The position numbers and the translations under genes were made by a program. The notes beneath the pieces are model-generated. The model made no database searches, was not told the origin of the DNA, and saw only the letters and a list, made by a program, of their open reading frames with translations. A DNA stretch of 64,000 bases from Leptodactylus fallax (lineage: Eukaryota > Chordata > Amphibia > Anura > Leptodactylidae). This document shows positions 11,950 to 23,557 of this stretch, piece by piece (positions within the stretch are counted from its first letter, which is position 1; every line of letters begins with the position of its first letter). The stretch spans positions 1-64,000 of the forward strand of contig CAMRHE010000013.1 of NCBI GenBank assembly GCA_947044405.1, given 5' to 3'.

Positions 11950-13118
11950 CAGTCATATGAAAAAGTTTGGGCACCCCTATTAATCTTAATCATTTTTAGT
12001 TCTAAATATTTGGGTGTTTGCAACAGCCATTTCAATTTGATATATCTAATAACTGATGGACACAGTAATATTTCAGGATTGAAATGAGGTTTATTGTACT
12101 AACAGAAAATGTGCAATATGCATTAAACCAAAATTTGACCGCTGCAAAAATTTGGGTACCCTTATCATTTTATTGATTTGAATACTCCTAACTACTTTTT
12201 ACTGACTTACTGAAGCACAAAATTGGTTTTGTAACCTCACTGAGCTTTGAACTTCATAGCCAGGTGTATCCAATCATGAGAAAAGGTATTTAAGGTGGCC
12301 AATTGCAAGTTGTTCTCCTATTTGAATCTCCTCTGAAGAGTGGCATCATGGGCTCCTCAAAACAACTCTCAAATGATCTGAAAACAAAGATTGTTCAACA
12401 TAGTTGTTCAGGGGAAGGATACAAAACGTTGTCTCAGAGATTTAACCTGTCAGTTTCCCACTGTGAGGAACATAGTAAGGAAATAGAAGACCACAGGGAC
12501 AGTTCTTGTTAAGCCCAGAAGTGGCAGGCCAAGAAAAATATCAGAAAGGCAGAGAAGAAGAATGGTGAGAACAGTCAAGGACAATCCACAAGGATGGATA
12601 TTTCAGCAAGACAATGATCCAAATCTACTCAGGCATTCATGCAGAGGAACAATTACAATGTTCTGGAATGGCCATCCCAGTCCCCAGACCTGAATATCAT
12701 TGAACATCTGTGGGATAATTTGAAGCGGGCTGTCCATGCTCGGCGACCATCAAACTTAACTGAACTGGAATTGTTTTGTAAAGAGGAATGGTCAAAAATA
12801 CCTTCATCCAGGATCCAGGAACTGATTAAAAGCTACAGGAAGCGACTAGAGGCTGTTATTTTTGCAAAAGGAGGATCTACTAAATATTAATGTCACTTTT
12901 CTGTTGAGGTGCCCATACTTTTGCAGCGGTCAAATTTTGGTTTAATGCATATTGCACATTTTCTGTTAGTACAATAAACCTCATTTCAATCCTGAAATAT
13001 TACTGTGTCCATCAGTTATTAGATATGTCAAATTGAAATGGCTGTTGCAAACACCCAAATATTTAGAACTAAAAATGATTAAGATTAATAGGGGTGCCCA
13101 AACTTTTTCATATGACTG
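11950..13118 (+). mobile_element. Internally deleted Tc1 element (CAGTCATATGAAAAAG family)
   Basis: Ends CAGTCATATGAAAAAGTTTG and its complement, flanked by TA at 11948-11949 and 13119-13120. The inverted repeats are long (about 200 bp). The element is 1169 bp long, shorter than the usual 1.5-1.6 kb, because the middle of the transposase is missing. It is inserted in element X copy A. Confidence 0.95.
12348..12890 (+). pseudogene. Tc1 transposase, internally deleted
   Basis: Starts at ATG 12348 (MGSSKQLSNDL) with the N-terminal helix-turn-helix region. Translation stops after about 54 codons at 12510 following a frameshift. Coding sense resumes with WIFQQDNDPN (12597-12627), the second catalytic Asp, and the C-terminal block SQSPDLNIIEHLWDNL with the catalytic Glu, ending at the TAA at 12890. 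The segment that should hold the first Asp (the W-S-D-E-T type motif) is missing, a deletion of roughly 450 bp. It cannot be active. A rearranged join near 12595 directly links the N-terminal and catalytic parts. Confidence 0.9.
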
Positions 13119-14652
13119 TATACTCCCACAGCTTATACATTCCCCTCCTGCCACAGGGAGTTGTGTTCTAATTATTTGGTGATTTTGGGGGTTTTTGTCT
13201 TCACATTGTACAAGCTATATTTTCTTTATTTTTTTCTGGTGATGTAGCCATATGAGGGCTTGTTGTTTGCGGGGTGATTTGTATTTTGACAACATTTTTG
13301 GGTGCCTATAAAGTATAGAATAAATTTTATCAACTCTTTCTTGGTGGATTAAAAAAAAAATCCATCAATTCTGGTATTGCTTTTTACCTTTTAATTTTTT
13401 TTTCTGTGCAGTTTACAGCATAAATAACATGTTACCTTTATTCTGCGGGGTCGGTATCATTACGGTGATACCTCATTTATATTGTTTTTTCTATGCGTTA
13501 CTAGTTTTGCAGAACAAAAACCCATTTGGGGAAAGAAATCAATTATTTTTGCATCGCCATCTTCTGAGATGTGTAGCAATTTTTTTTTTTCAGTTCACGG
13601 AGTTGGTTGAGGGCTTATTTTTTGCGGGACAATCTGTCCTTTTTATTGGTACTGTTTTGGAGTACATATGACTTTTTGATAGCATTTTTTTAAGGCGAAA
13701 AATCATTATTTCCTTGCTTTATTAATTTATATATCAATTTATTTTTTTCACACAGTTCACTTTTTTTTCCAACTTTTTTTATATGCCTCACTAGTACAGC
13801 TGAACCTGCGATACACTGATCGCTGATTCAGCACAATAGACTTCAATACACGTGTATTGCAGTCTATAGAGGAAGTCAGTCTATGTAGACGCATAGACTA
13901 ACTTCCAGAGGTCCCGACAGGATCAACCAGGCAATGGGGGCTCCAGGCAGCCTGGGGTCACTGGCCAGACCCCGGGCTGCAGAAAATACATATGCGCACC
14001 CCCCCCCCCATCTCGCCGCGGGGGGTGCCGGGGGGGACACATTTGGCTTGATGGAACCCTTGGATGCCATGGTCATGTTTGACCATGGCATCCAAGTGGT
14101 TAAAAACCCCCGATCAAAGCTGAGCTTCGATTAAGAAGCACGTTGTTAGCTGTCAGATACAGCTAACACCCGCCTCCCGATGCCGCCCGCGGCATTTACT
14201 TTCATTTTCAAACACTTAAGATGTTGCGGTCGCTATTGGCCGTGATATCTTAAGGGTTAAACAGCGGGGATTGGTGTTATCACTGTCCCCGCTGTTGCAG
14301 CGGGAGCCTGGCTGTCAGATACAGCCGGGCTCCCTCGGTGATCGCATGTGGGGATGCGGTTACTAACCACATTCCCTGATCTACATGTAAGTGAAATAGG
14401 GTTAAGGGGTTAAATAGCCCATACAGTCATGACATGAAATTTTTCCAGAAAATTAAGTATTTCTCCCAAAAAATTATTGCATTTACACATGTTTTATTAT
14501 ACACATGTTTATTTCCTTTGTGTGTATTGGAGTAACACAAAAAAGCCTAAAATGATATAATTTCACGTAAAACTCCAAAAATGGGCTGGACAAAATTGCT
14601 GGCACTCTCAACTTAATATTTCATTGTACGTTTTTGTAAAAAATAACTGAAA

Positions 14653-15630
<978 letters not shown>

Positions 15631-15979
15631 ATAGTGTGGCACAAACAGACATACAATGCAAAGGTTGAGTCAACTTCCCTCCTTTTTATCTGTTTTCAGG
15701 TGATTTTTATATTTCCCATACCTGTTACTTGCCACAGATGAGTTTGAATGAGCATCACATGTTTGAAACAAAGTTATTTACCCACAATTTTGAAAAGGTG
15801 CCAACAATTTTGTCCTGCACATTTTTGGAGTTTTAAGTGAAATTATGTCCAATTTGCCTTTTTTTTCTCTGTGTTTTGTTTTGTTCCAATACACCCAAAG
15901 GAAATAAACATGTGTATAACAAAACATGTGTAATTGCAATCATTTTCTGGAAAAAAAAATTCAGGGGTGCCAACACTTA

Positions 15980-17546
15980 CAGTCATGGCCAAAAGTTTTG
16001 AGAATGACACAAATATTATATTTTCACATGATCTGCTGCCCTCTGGTTTTTATGTGTGTTTGTCAGATGTTTTTATCACATACAGAAATATAATTGCATT
16101 CATATTATGAGTAACAGAAGCTTATATTGACACTTAGAATGAGTTAATGCAGCAAGTCAATGTTTGCAGTGTTGACCCTTCTTCTTCAGGACCTCTGCAA
16201 TTCTCCCTGGCATGCTCTCAATCAACTTCTGGACCAAATCCTGACTGATAGCAGTCCATTCTTGCAGAATCAATGCTTTAATTTTGTCTGAATTTGTTGG
16301 TTTTTGTTTGTCCACCCGTCTCTTGATGATTGACCACAAGTTCTCAATGGGATTAAGATCTGGGGAGTTTCCAGGCCATGGACCCAAAATCTCTATGTTT
16401 TGTTCCCTGAGCCATTTAGTTATCACCTTTGCTTTATGGCAAGGTGCTCCATCATGCTGGAAAAGGCATTGTTGAGCGCCAAACTGCTCTTGGACGGTTG
16501 GGAGAAGTTGCTTTTGGAGGACATTCTGGTACCATTCTTTATTCATGGCTGTGTTTTTAGGCAAGACTGTGAGAGAGCCGATTCCCTTGGCTGAGAAGCA
16601 ACCCCACACATGAATGGTTTCAGGATGCTTTACAGTTGGCATGAGACAAGACTGGTGGTAGCGCTCACCTCTTCTTCTCCGAATAAACTGTTTTCCAGAT
16701 GTTCCAAACAATCAAAAAGGGGATTCATCAGAGAAAATGACTTTACCCCAGTCCTCAGCAGTCCACTCCCTGTACCTTTTGCAGTATATCAGTCTGTCCC
16801 TGATGTTTTTTCTGGAGAGAAGTGGCTTCTTTGCTGCCCTCCTTGAGACCAGGCCTTGCTCCAAGAGTCTCCGCCTCACAGTGCGTGCAGATGCACTCAC
16901 ACCTGCCTGCTGCCATTCCTCAGCAAGCTCTGCACTGCTGGTAGCCCGATCCCGCAGCTGAAACACTTTTAAGAGACGGTCCTGCCGCTTGCTGGTCTTT
17001 CTTGGGTGCCCTGGAGCCTTTTTGGCACCAATGGAACCTCTCTCCTTGAAGTTCTTGATGATGCGATAGATTGTTGACTGAGGTGCAATCTTTCTAGCTG
17101 CAATACTCTTCCCAGTTAGGCCATTTTTGTGCAGTGCAATGATGACTGCACGTGATTCTTTAGAGATAACCATGGTTAACAGAAGAGAAACAATGATGGC
17201 AAGCACCAGCCTCCTTTTAAAGTGTCCAGTGGTGTCATTCTTACTTAATCATGACAGATTGATCTCCAGTCCTGTCCTCATCAACACCCACACCTGTGTT
17301 AATGGAGCAATCACTGAAACGATGTTAGGTGGTCCTTTTAAGGCAGGGCTGCAATGATGTTGAAATGTGTTTTGGGGGATAAAGTTCATTTTCTAGGCAA
17401 ATATTGACTTTGCAAGTAATTGCTGTTAAGCTGATCACTCTTTATAACATTCTGGAGTATATGCAAATTGCCATTAGAAAAACTGAAGCAGTAGACTTTG
17501 TAAAAATTAATATTTGTATCATTCTCAAAACTTTTGGCCTTGACTG
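15980..17546 (-). mobile_element. Tc1/mariner element, CAGTCATGGCCAAAAG family, copy 2
   Basis: Starts CAGTCATGGCCAAAAGTTT at 15980 after TA (15978-15979) and ends AACTTTTGGCCTTGACTG at 17546 before TA (17547-17548). Length is 1567 bp. It is nested in the right terminal repeat of the older Tc1. It closely resembles the copy at 4132-5689 and has a much better reading frame. Confidence 0.95.
16157..17173 (-). pseudogene. Tc1 transposase, full length with one in-frame stop (DD35E spacing)
   Basis: Start ATG 17173 (MVISKESRAVIIALHKNG), stop at 16157; 339 codons counting the terminator, the usual Tc1 length. Only one defect is visible: a TGA at codon 154 (16714-16712), just after FSDESPF. The N-terminal paired-type helix-turn-helix, the first Asp (FSDES), second Asp (FQHDGAPCH) and Glu (PIENLW) are present. 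Thirty-five residues separate the second Asp and the Glu, which matches the DD35E (Traveler) group rather than DD34E. An upstream ATG at 17206 is in frame but falls outside the conserved N-terminus. Confidence 0.9.
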
Positions 17547-17564
17547 TACAGCTATGACTGTATT

Positions 17565-17843
17565 GCAATATTTCAAAATCACCGCACACACCGTATGGTT
17601 ATGGAGATGCATAAAGGCATTGGTGGTCTCCACTGCACCACCAATGGATCATGCCTGATGAAGTTCATATTTCAGAACGAAACGTTGCAAGCTATTTTTG
17701 ATCCTACAATAATTTGTGTCTAAAACCAACATGGTGTTGTGATATATGGAATAACTTGCCTAAACTGTGTAAGAATGGAAAATAAATACTTGCACTATTT
17801 CACTAAAGAACCATACTGTGTGTGTGTTGATTTTGAAATATTG
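17565..17843. repeat. Inverted-repeat-bounded segment with hammerhead-like core
   Basis: CAATATTTCAAAATCACCGC at 17565 is mirrored by an imperfect complement at about 17819-17843 (TGATTTTGAAATATTG). The enclosed 230 bp contains CTGATGA..GAAAC (17655-17683). The layout resembles the segment at 19046-19349 and may be a terminal piece of a Penelope-like element. That assignment is an inference. Confidence 0.45.
17655..17683 (+). ncRNA. Hammerhead-ribozyme-like core
   Basis: CTGATGA (17655-17661) is followed by a stem GTTC/GAAC (17663-17666 with 17675-17678) and GAAAC (17679-17683), which is the catalytic-core pattern of a hammerhead with stem II. I could not complete stems I and III from the flanks, so activity is not supported. 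It may be a decayed relic of the motif known in Penelope-like elements. Confidence 0.3.
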
Positions 17844-19045
17844 TGGAACGGGTTGGAGAACCCCTCGACTAGCACCACCACCACCCATATAAAGTGTGCG
17901 GTGTCAGCAAATTACATGTACGACTGTATTGCAGGCATAGTATCTTCAATTAAAGAAAATATTATTTCCTCAATATACTGTGATGTCTAAACATTTGTAT
18001 GTCTTTGTATTTCAACCATAACTTAAAAAATAGAAAGTATTGTCATCTTCAATACACTGTAGATGGCAGTAACCTAGATGTGACATTTGCATTTCTGACA
18101 GAAAGAGGATTGACTTTAATAATACAATCATGTTGCTTTGAAATCTGCCTCTCTGATACAGCCAAAGATGACATCTTATATACTGTAGAATATATCATAC
18201 GCCGTACCTATTAGCTCTTTGTGAAGCGTCTACAAATTTTACATTTGTAGGTGTTTTATTATTCAACGATTTAAATATTTTACAAAGATCAAAACACTGG
18301 ATTTTCTGGCTCTAATATATAAGGGAGATAAGAATCAGATAGTGCTAGCCTGCATAATAGAATTGTCTGGAATACTCAAGACATTTTAAGCGGCTGCAGT
18401 GGAAATATCTGCAAATTGAAGTCACATATCAAATGATTTACAGTTATATAATCAGTTTTACTTTAGAAATATGGTAAAGAATTAAACAAAAGGAAATTGT
18501 CAATTTCACATCTATTCATCTATCTATCTCAGGGGCAGACACAGACAACAAAGGACCCCTGTGCAAGAAGTTTGCCTGGGCCCTGTTCCCCATGCCTTTG
18601 ATGAAAAACAAACCGTGGCCAGTAGACTTAACTGACTTCTCCAGCCCACCTCTTGAATTGGAGCAGAACTGAGGGGGGATGCAGGGTAGTTTTTCCCCAG
18701 GCACTTCCTATGGTAGTTTCAGTCTTACTGAGCCAGGTGGTAGTTGGAACTTCCCTTGATGGTGGTGATATGGAAAAAGACTCAGGGTGCAAATGAAAAC
18801 AGGTTTGAACATTACTCAACAAACAGCGTCCAGCACAATATGATAGAGGTATAAACCATAACTACAGTTCCACTGTAGATGAAGAGAAGAGCAAGGTGAT
18901 CGTTTCCGTCAGTAGATGCCCAAAGTAATGATCTTTTGTGCCAGGTAATGCCAACTTCTGTCTCTCTCTCTCTCTCTAATAGTATTCTCACTCCCAAGAT
19001 GGTCATGTCTGTTGATGACTGGGCAAAGCCTCTCTCTCACACTAA
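17844..19045. other. Intergenic, no gene seen
   Basis: Mostly AT-rich unique sequence. From about 18530 to 18680 a GGGGCAGACACAG..GGGCCC stretch resembles an interspersed repeat but I cannot classify it. A short TC dinucleotide run lies at 18958-18977. Confidence 0.4.
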
Positions 19046-19349
19046 TTCCTGCTAGTAGTATAATGTGGTACCGTGTTAGCCATTGAAAGTAGTGGAAGAG
19101 TGAAGTAATCAGGCGATTAACTGAGTATATTGGATGGAAAGCTTCTCTACTTAGATTGCATTTTGTTTTTTTTAAGGACTCTAAGATCCTTTGAAGGTCC
19201 ATATCTTTAGGGTATAAAAAATCTGTGAATTTTCAGTTTCTTGTATAACACCATGTCTGATGAAGGGAGCTAGTACTTCCGAAAGCTTACCATCAAATAT
19301 ACTCAGTTAGTCTCTAAAAGGTATCACCTGATTACTTCACTCTTCCACT
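19046..19349. mobile_element. Penelope-like terminal segment, head-to-head arrangement
   Basis: AGTGGAAGAGTGAAGTAATC at 19089 is the complement of GATTACTTCACTCTTCCACT ending at 19349. The adjoining ATATACTCAGTTA and TAACTGAGTATAT also pair. Between them is a CTGATGA..GAAA core (19257-19284). The right half recurs at 44028-44118 without the left half, showing that this is an interspersed family. The Penelope assignment rests on the hammerhead-like core and general resemblance; no reverse transcriptase is attached here. Confidence 0.5.
19257..19284 (+). ncRNA. Hammerhead-ribozyme-like core
   Basis: CTGATGA (19257-19263), A, stem GGGAG (19265-19269), loop CTAGTA, stem CTTCC (19276-19280), then GAAA (19281-19284). 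The related copy at 44029-44048 has GAGAG/CTCTC, so one pair changed from G-C to A-T on both sides. Stems I and III are not evident. Confidence 0.35.
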
Positions 19350-19419
19350 AATTCCTGGATGAAGACTCCTTGAGTCTCCTCCTAAAACACCACTGATGCG
19401 TGCTTCTGTTTGGGGAATA

Positions 19420-20085
19420 AATCTAAGAGTGTAAGGGTCTTGCCAAACGTAGCAATACCCTGACACTACTGCAGGGGTCTGAGAGGAAGGACAGAGACAA
19501 GTGAGCCCTAATCTCACCCCAGCCACTGTCCCTTCCTATTGCCTCAGTTACCCTAAACGGTAAAAGGACAACCAGAAGACTAGCCCTATACTGGGTAAGT
19601 GACACACAGAACAGGACAAGACAAAACAAACGACAAAAGAGAGGTCAGGAAGCCAAGGGGTCGGTAACAAACGAGCAATTCAGTACAAAAACACAATCCA
19701 AGAGAATAGTCAAAAAGCAAGCCAGAGGTCAGAGAAATAGTACAGTAGATATCAAGGGCACAAAGAGAGCAGGCAAAGTCAGAGCAATAACCGGCGACTA
19801 TGTGAGGGCTGATAACCTGTTTATAGAAAGTCTGGGACCAGCCCCAGACCTGATAGGTACACAGGCTGTCAATCACACAGGCCAGGAAGAGATTAACTCC
19901 ATGCAGTCCAGAGAGAAATGTTCAGAACATGGGTGTGGCCCGAAATCCATTAAATTGTCTAGGACCATGTTCAGACTGAGCAACAAGAAACTTAAACAAA
20001 GAACCAAACTGAACACGCCTCCTTCGCCACAGCGTGCGAGCGGAGGGCGGCGCCGAGACCCGAACAGGCAGAGACGTTACAAAGA
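19420..20085. repeat. Unclassified interspersed-repeat-like segment
   Basis: A purine-rich, low-T sequence of monotonous AGAG/CAAG composition, ending in a GC-rich block (GCGAGCGGAGGGCGGCGCC, about 20036). It contrasts sharply with the AT-rich flanks. No terminal repeat or reading frame is recognisable. It may be part of a retroelement untranslated region. Confidence 0.35.
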
Positions 20086-21393
20086 GGTTATAATATATAT
20101 ATAACCATAATCCCTCTTTGACAAATTTTCAGGCGATGAGTTCCAGAGTTATCTCTGGTGACTATGTGCATGCACCCAGAGCCGCCAGAGACTAGTCTGA
20201 AACTCATTTCTTGCAAATTTATTAAATTAAAAATATTAGGAACACATTAGATGGAGATGGGCGATCCACTTCATTGTGCGCCAGGTTCATCTCAAATATT
20301 CCAAATTATTTGTTTTTTAACAAAACACGAAATGGCGATTTGTCTTGGACAAACAAAAATGGCTGCCACCACGTGTTTGACCAGGAAATACAGAGGAGAC
20401 ATGTGAGTATGACTCAGACACAGTCTGTGACATTGTAGCACCACCTGACAGCCTCTCAACCAATAAACAGTGATAGGTAGACACTGATTTATATACTGTG
20501 AACCATGTATTCTTCACTGACATGGATCCTATTCCCTAGCATTGATGTGGCAACAGCTGAGAGAGATATTCTTCATAGCCCAAGACTTCCACTTCTTCCT
20601 CTTTTTGATGAAATGGATAAGAACTGCCAACATTCTTGGATGTAGAGGTGGAAGACATGAGTGTTGGAGAAGGAAGTAGTGGCAGGGAGTGTGCTACCGG
20701 TAGCCCTACTGGAAGGGGCACAAGAGGGAAATTATGATCTGATTGATTTCTCATCTATTTCCATCATGGGGTGATTTTTGGTGGCTTTTTTTATTTTTTG
20801 AAAAGCCAATTCTTCATCAATTTTCAACTAAGCTCACAGCCACAAATTTCTTTCAAAATAACAATAAGCCTGCAGCACTTACAAGCTATCAAAATGGGCT
20901 AATTTTTCGACAAAACCATTACTTTTCACAATATAACCGCCATGTGTGTATAAAAAAACCACGGGCAAGCACCTTTTCTCCCAAAAAAGGGTAATTTTTG
21001 TAGCATTTTAACCCCTTCCTGCCGTTGACATTTTTGATTTTCATTTTTCGTTTTTGACTCCTCCCCTTCCAAACTCAATAACTTTTTTATTTTTCCATTC
21101 TCAGAGCCATAAAAGGTCTTAGTGTTTGCGGGACAAATTTTTTTTCATGATGCTACCATTTATTATTCTGTACAATGTGCTGGGAAGTTGGAAAAAATTT
21201 GAAATTGGATTTGAAAATAAAGTGCATTTGTGTGACTTTCATATGGGCTTCGTTTTTACGGCTTTCGCTCTACAGCCTAAATGACATGTCATCTGTGTTC
21301 TATGTTTTGGTATGATTCTGGGGATACCAAATTTCTATGGTTTTATTTACATTTTAACCCCTTAACAAAAAACCAAAACTGTGCAAAAATATA

Positions 21394-22928
21394 CAGTGCC
21401 TTGCGAAAGTATTTGGCCCCCTTGAACTTTTCAACCATTTGCCACATTTCAGGCTTCAAACATAAGGATATAAAATTTTTATTTTTTGGTGAAGAATCAA
21501 CAAGTGGGACACAATCGTGAAGTGGAACGAAATTTATTGGATATATTAAACTTTTGTAAAAAATAAAAAACTGAAAGTGGGGCATGCCAAATTATTCGGC
21601 CCCCTTAAGTTAATACTTTGCAGCGCCACCTTTTGCTGCGATTACAGCTGCAAGTCGCTTGGGGTATGTCTCTATCAGTTTTGCACATCGAGAGACTGAA
21701 ATTCTTGCCCATTCTTCCTTGGAAAACAGCTCGAGCTCAGTGAGGTTGGACGGAGAGCTTTTGTGAACTGCAGTTTTCAGCTCTTTCCACAGATTCTCGA
21801 TTGGATTCAGGTCTGGACTTTGACTTGGCCATTCAAACACCTGGATACGTTTATTTGTGAACCATTCCATTGTAGATTTTGCTTTATGTTTGGGATCATT
21901 GTCTTGTTAGAAAATAAATCTCTGTCCTAGTCTCAGGTCTTTTGCAGACTCCAACAGGTTTTCTTCCAGAATGGTCCTGTATTTGGCTCCATCCATCTTC
22001 CCATCAATTTTAACCATCTTCCCTGTCCCTGCTGAAGAAAAGCAGGCCCAAACCATGATGCTGCCACCACCATGTTTGACAGTGGGGATGGTGTGTTCAG
22101 GGTGATGAGCTGTGTTGCTTTTGCGCCAAACATATCGTTTTGCATTGTGGCCAAACAGTTCGATTTTGGTTTCATCTGACCAGAGCACCTTCTTCCACAT
22201 GTTTGGTGTGTCTCCCAGGTGGCTTGTGGCAAACTTTAAACGAGACTTTTTATGGATATCTTTGAGAAATGGCTTTCTTCTTGCCACTCTTCCATAAAGG
22301 CCAGATTTGTGCAGTGTACGACTGATTGTTGTCCTATGGACAGACTCTCCCACCTCAGCTGTAGATCTCTGCAATTCATCCAGAGTGATCATGGGCCTCT
22401 TGGCTGCATCTCTGATCAGTCTTCTCCTTGTTTGAGATGAACGTTTAGTGGGACGGCCGGGTCTTGGTAGATTTGCAGTGGTCTGATACTCCTTCCATTT
22501 CAATATGAACGCTTGCACAGTGCTCCTTGGGTTGTTAAAAGTTTGGGAAATATTTTTGTATCCAAATCCGGCTTTAAACTTCTCCACAACAGTATCACGG
22601 ACCTGCCTGGTGTGTTCCTTGGTCTTCATGATGCTCTCTGCGCTTTAAACAGAACCCTGAGACTATCACAGAGCAGGTGCATTTATACAGAGACTTGATT
22701 ACACACAGGTGGATTATATTTATCATCATCAGTCATTTAGGACAACATTGGATCATTCAGAGATCCTCACTGAACTTCTGGAGTGAGTTTGCTGCACTGA
22801 AAGTACAGTAAAGGGGCTGAATAATATTGCACGCCACACTTTTCAGTTTTTTATTTTTTACAAAAGTTTAAAATAACCAATAAATTTCGTTCCACTTCAC
22901 AAGTGTCACTTGTGTCCCATTTGTGGTG
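21394..22928 (-). mobile_element. Tc1 element lacking right terminus
   Basis: The left terminal repeat is complete. On the right, homology to the full-length relative at 31690-33318 stops at about 22928, within the terminal repeat after TGTCCCATTTG. About 120 bp of the terminal repeat are absent. The transposase pseudogene lies on the minus strand at 21610-22629. Confidence 0.9.
21610..22629 (-). pseudogene. Tc1 transposase, full length with one in-frame stop (DD34E)
   Basis: Start ATG 22629 (MKTKEHTRQVRDTVVEKF), terminator at 21610; 340 codons. The single visible defect is a TAA at codon 241 (21909-21907), immediately before QDNDPKH, where the relative at 32082-33101 has Gln (CAA). First Asp in LWSDETKIELF, second in QDNDPKH, Glu in PIENLW; 34 residues separate the last two. 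The N-terminal helix-turn-helix and a GRPTKRS hook region (GRPSKLS in the relative) are recognisable. A product ending at codon 240 would keep the DNA-binding domains and first Asp only. Confidence 0.93.
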
Positions 22929-23257
22929 GGTTTTATATGTACCATATATAACACTGGTGGCTTAAACTATTCCCCTAGAGTAGTACATAAACCCCTGGTC
23001 TGATATCCATCTTTACTTTAAGTGCTTACTGTTGGATCAATTCACACACTCCAGTAGCTGGTCCTGTCTCTAACCCTATGGGTAATGATTTTACATGTGA
23101 TATACCTGTTGGTGTTTTACCATATATATTTATTAAAAGTTAAGATTTATAATTAGTGTATCTCCTCTTTTCTCATTTTGATTTACTTTGCTTGAGTTAC
23201 ACCTACCTACCTATATACGTACATTATATCCTTTTCTGTCTGGCAGCTAACAATATA

Positions 23258-23557
23258 CAGTGCCTTGTGAAAGTATTCGGCCCCCTTGAACTTTTCAACC
23301 TTTTGCCACATTTCAGGCAAAAGTTTGCTGCACTGAAAGTAAAGGGGCCGAATAATATTGCACGCCCCACTTTTCAGTTTTTTATTTTTTACAAAAGTTT
23401 AAAATAACCAATAAATTTCGTTCCACTTCACAATTGTGTCCCACTTGTTGTTGATTCTTCACCAAAAAATTAAAATTTTATACCCTTATGTTTGAAGCCT
23501 GAAATGTGGCAAAAGGTTGAAAAGTTCAAGGGGGCTGAATACTTTCGCAAGGCACTG
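23258..23557. mobile_element. 300-bp MITE-like deletion derivative of Tc1
   Basis: Left 60 bp of the terminal repeat (CAGTGCCTTGTGAAAG...CACATTTCAGG) are joined directly to CAAAAGTTTGCTGCACTG from the subterminal right side, followed by the complete right terminal repeat. TA flanks both ends (23256-23257, 23558-23559). About 1.3 kb including the whole transposase is deleted. Confidence 0.9.

Larger units (their letters stand above)
9265..14413 (+). mobile_element. Long TTAA-bounded element X, copy A (5' truncated)
   Basis: Colinear with copy B (45519-49918). Homology starts at about 9265 (TTTGTTATGCAATTTCTCC) and ends at AGGGGTTAA, 14410-14413. Both copies carry five plus-oriented repeat units, one inverted unit, one plus unit, then a T-rich segment (13130-13800) and a GC-rich tail. 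The 5' terminal about 700 bp found in copy B is missing. A Tc1 element at 11950-13118 interrupts it. No convincing transposase is readable. It belongs to a TTAA-inserting DNA-transposon group (piggyBac- or Kolobok-like); the exact class is unresolved. Confidence 0.75.
21394..23557. mobile_element. Composite Tc1 block (CAGTGCCTTGCGAAAG family)
   Basis: Outer ends CAGTGCCTTGCGAAAG (21394) and CTTTCGCAAGGCACTG (23557), flanked by TA. Inside are a near-complete Tc1 that lacks its right terminal repeat (21394-22928), about 330 bp of unrelated DNA (22929-23257) and a complete 300-bp deleted copy (23258-23557). It is inserted in element Y. Confidence 0.75.

Noticed and set aside
13429..13671. 80-codon hydrophobic ORF similar to one at 49124-49333
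   Set aside because: The similarity is explained by both lying in the T-rich part of element X. Stops differ and there is no known domain.
17655..17683. A complete, active hammerhead ribozyme
   Set aside because: Only the core and stem II are present. Flanking bases do not form convincing stems I and III, so only a hammerhead-like core is claimed.
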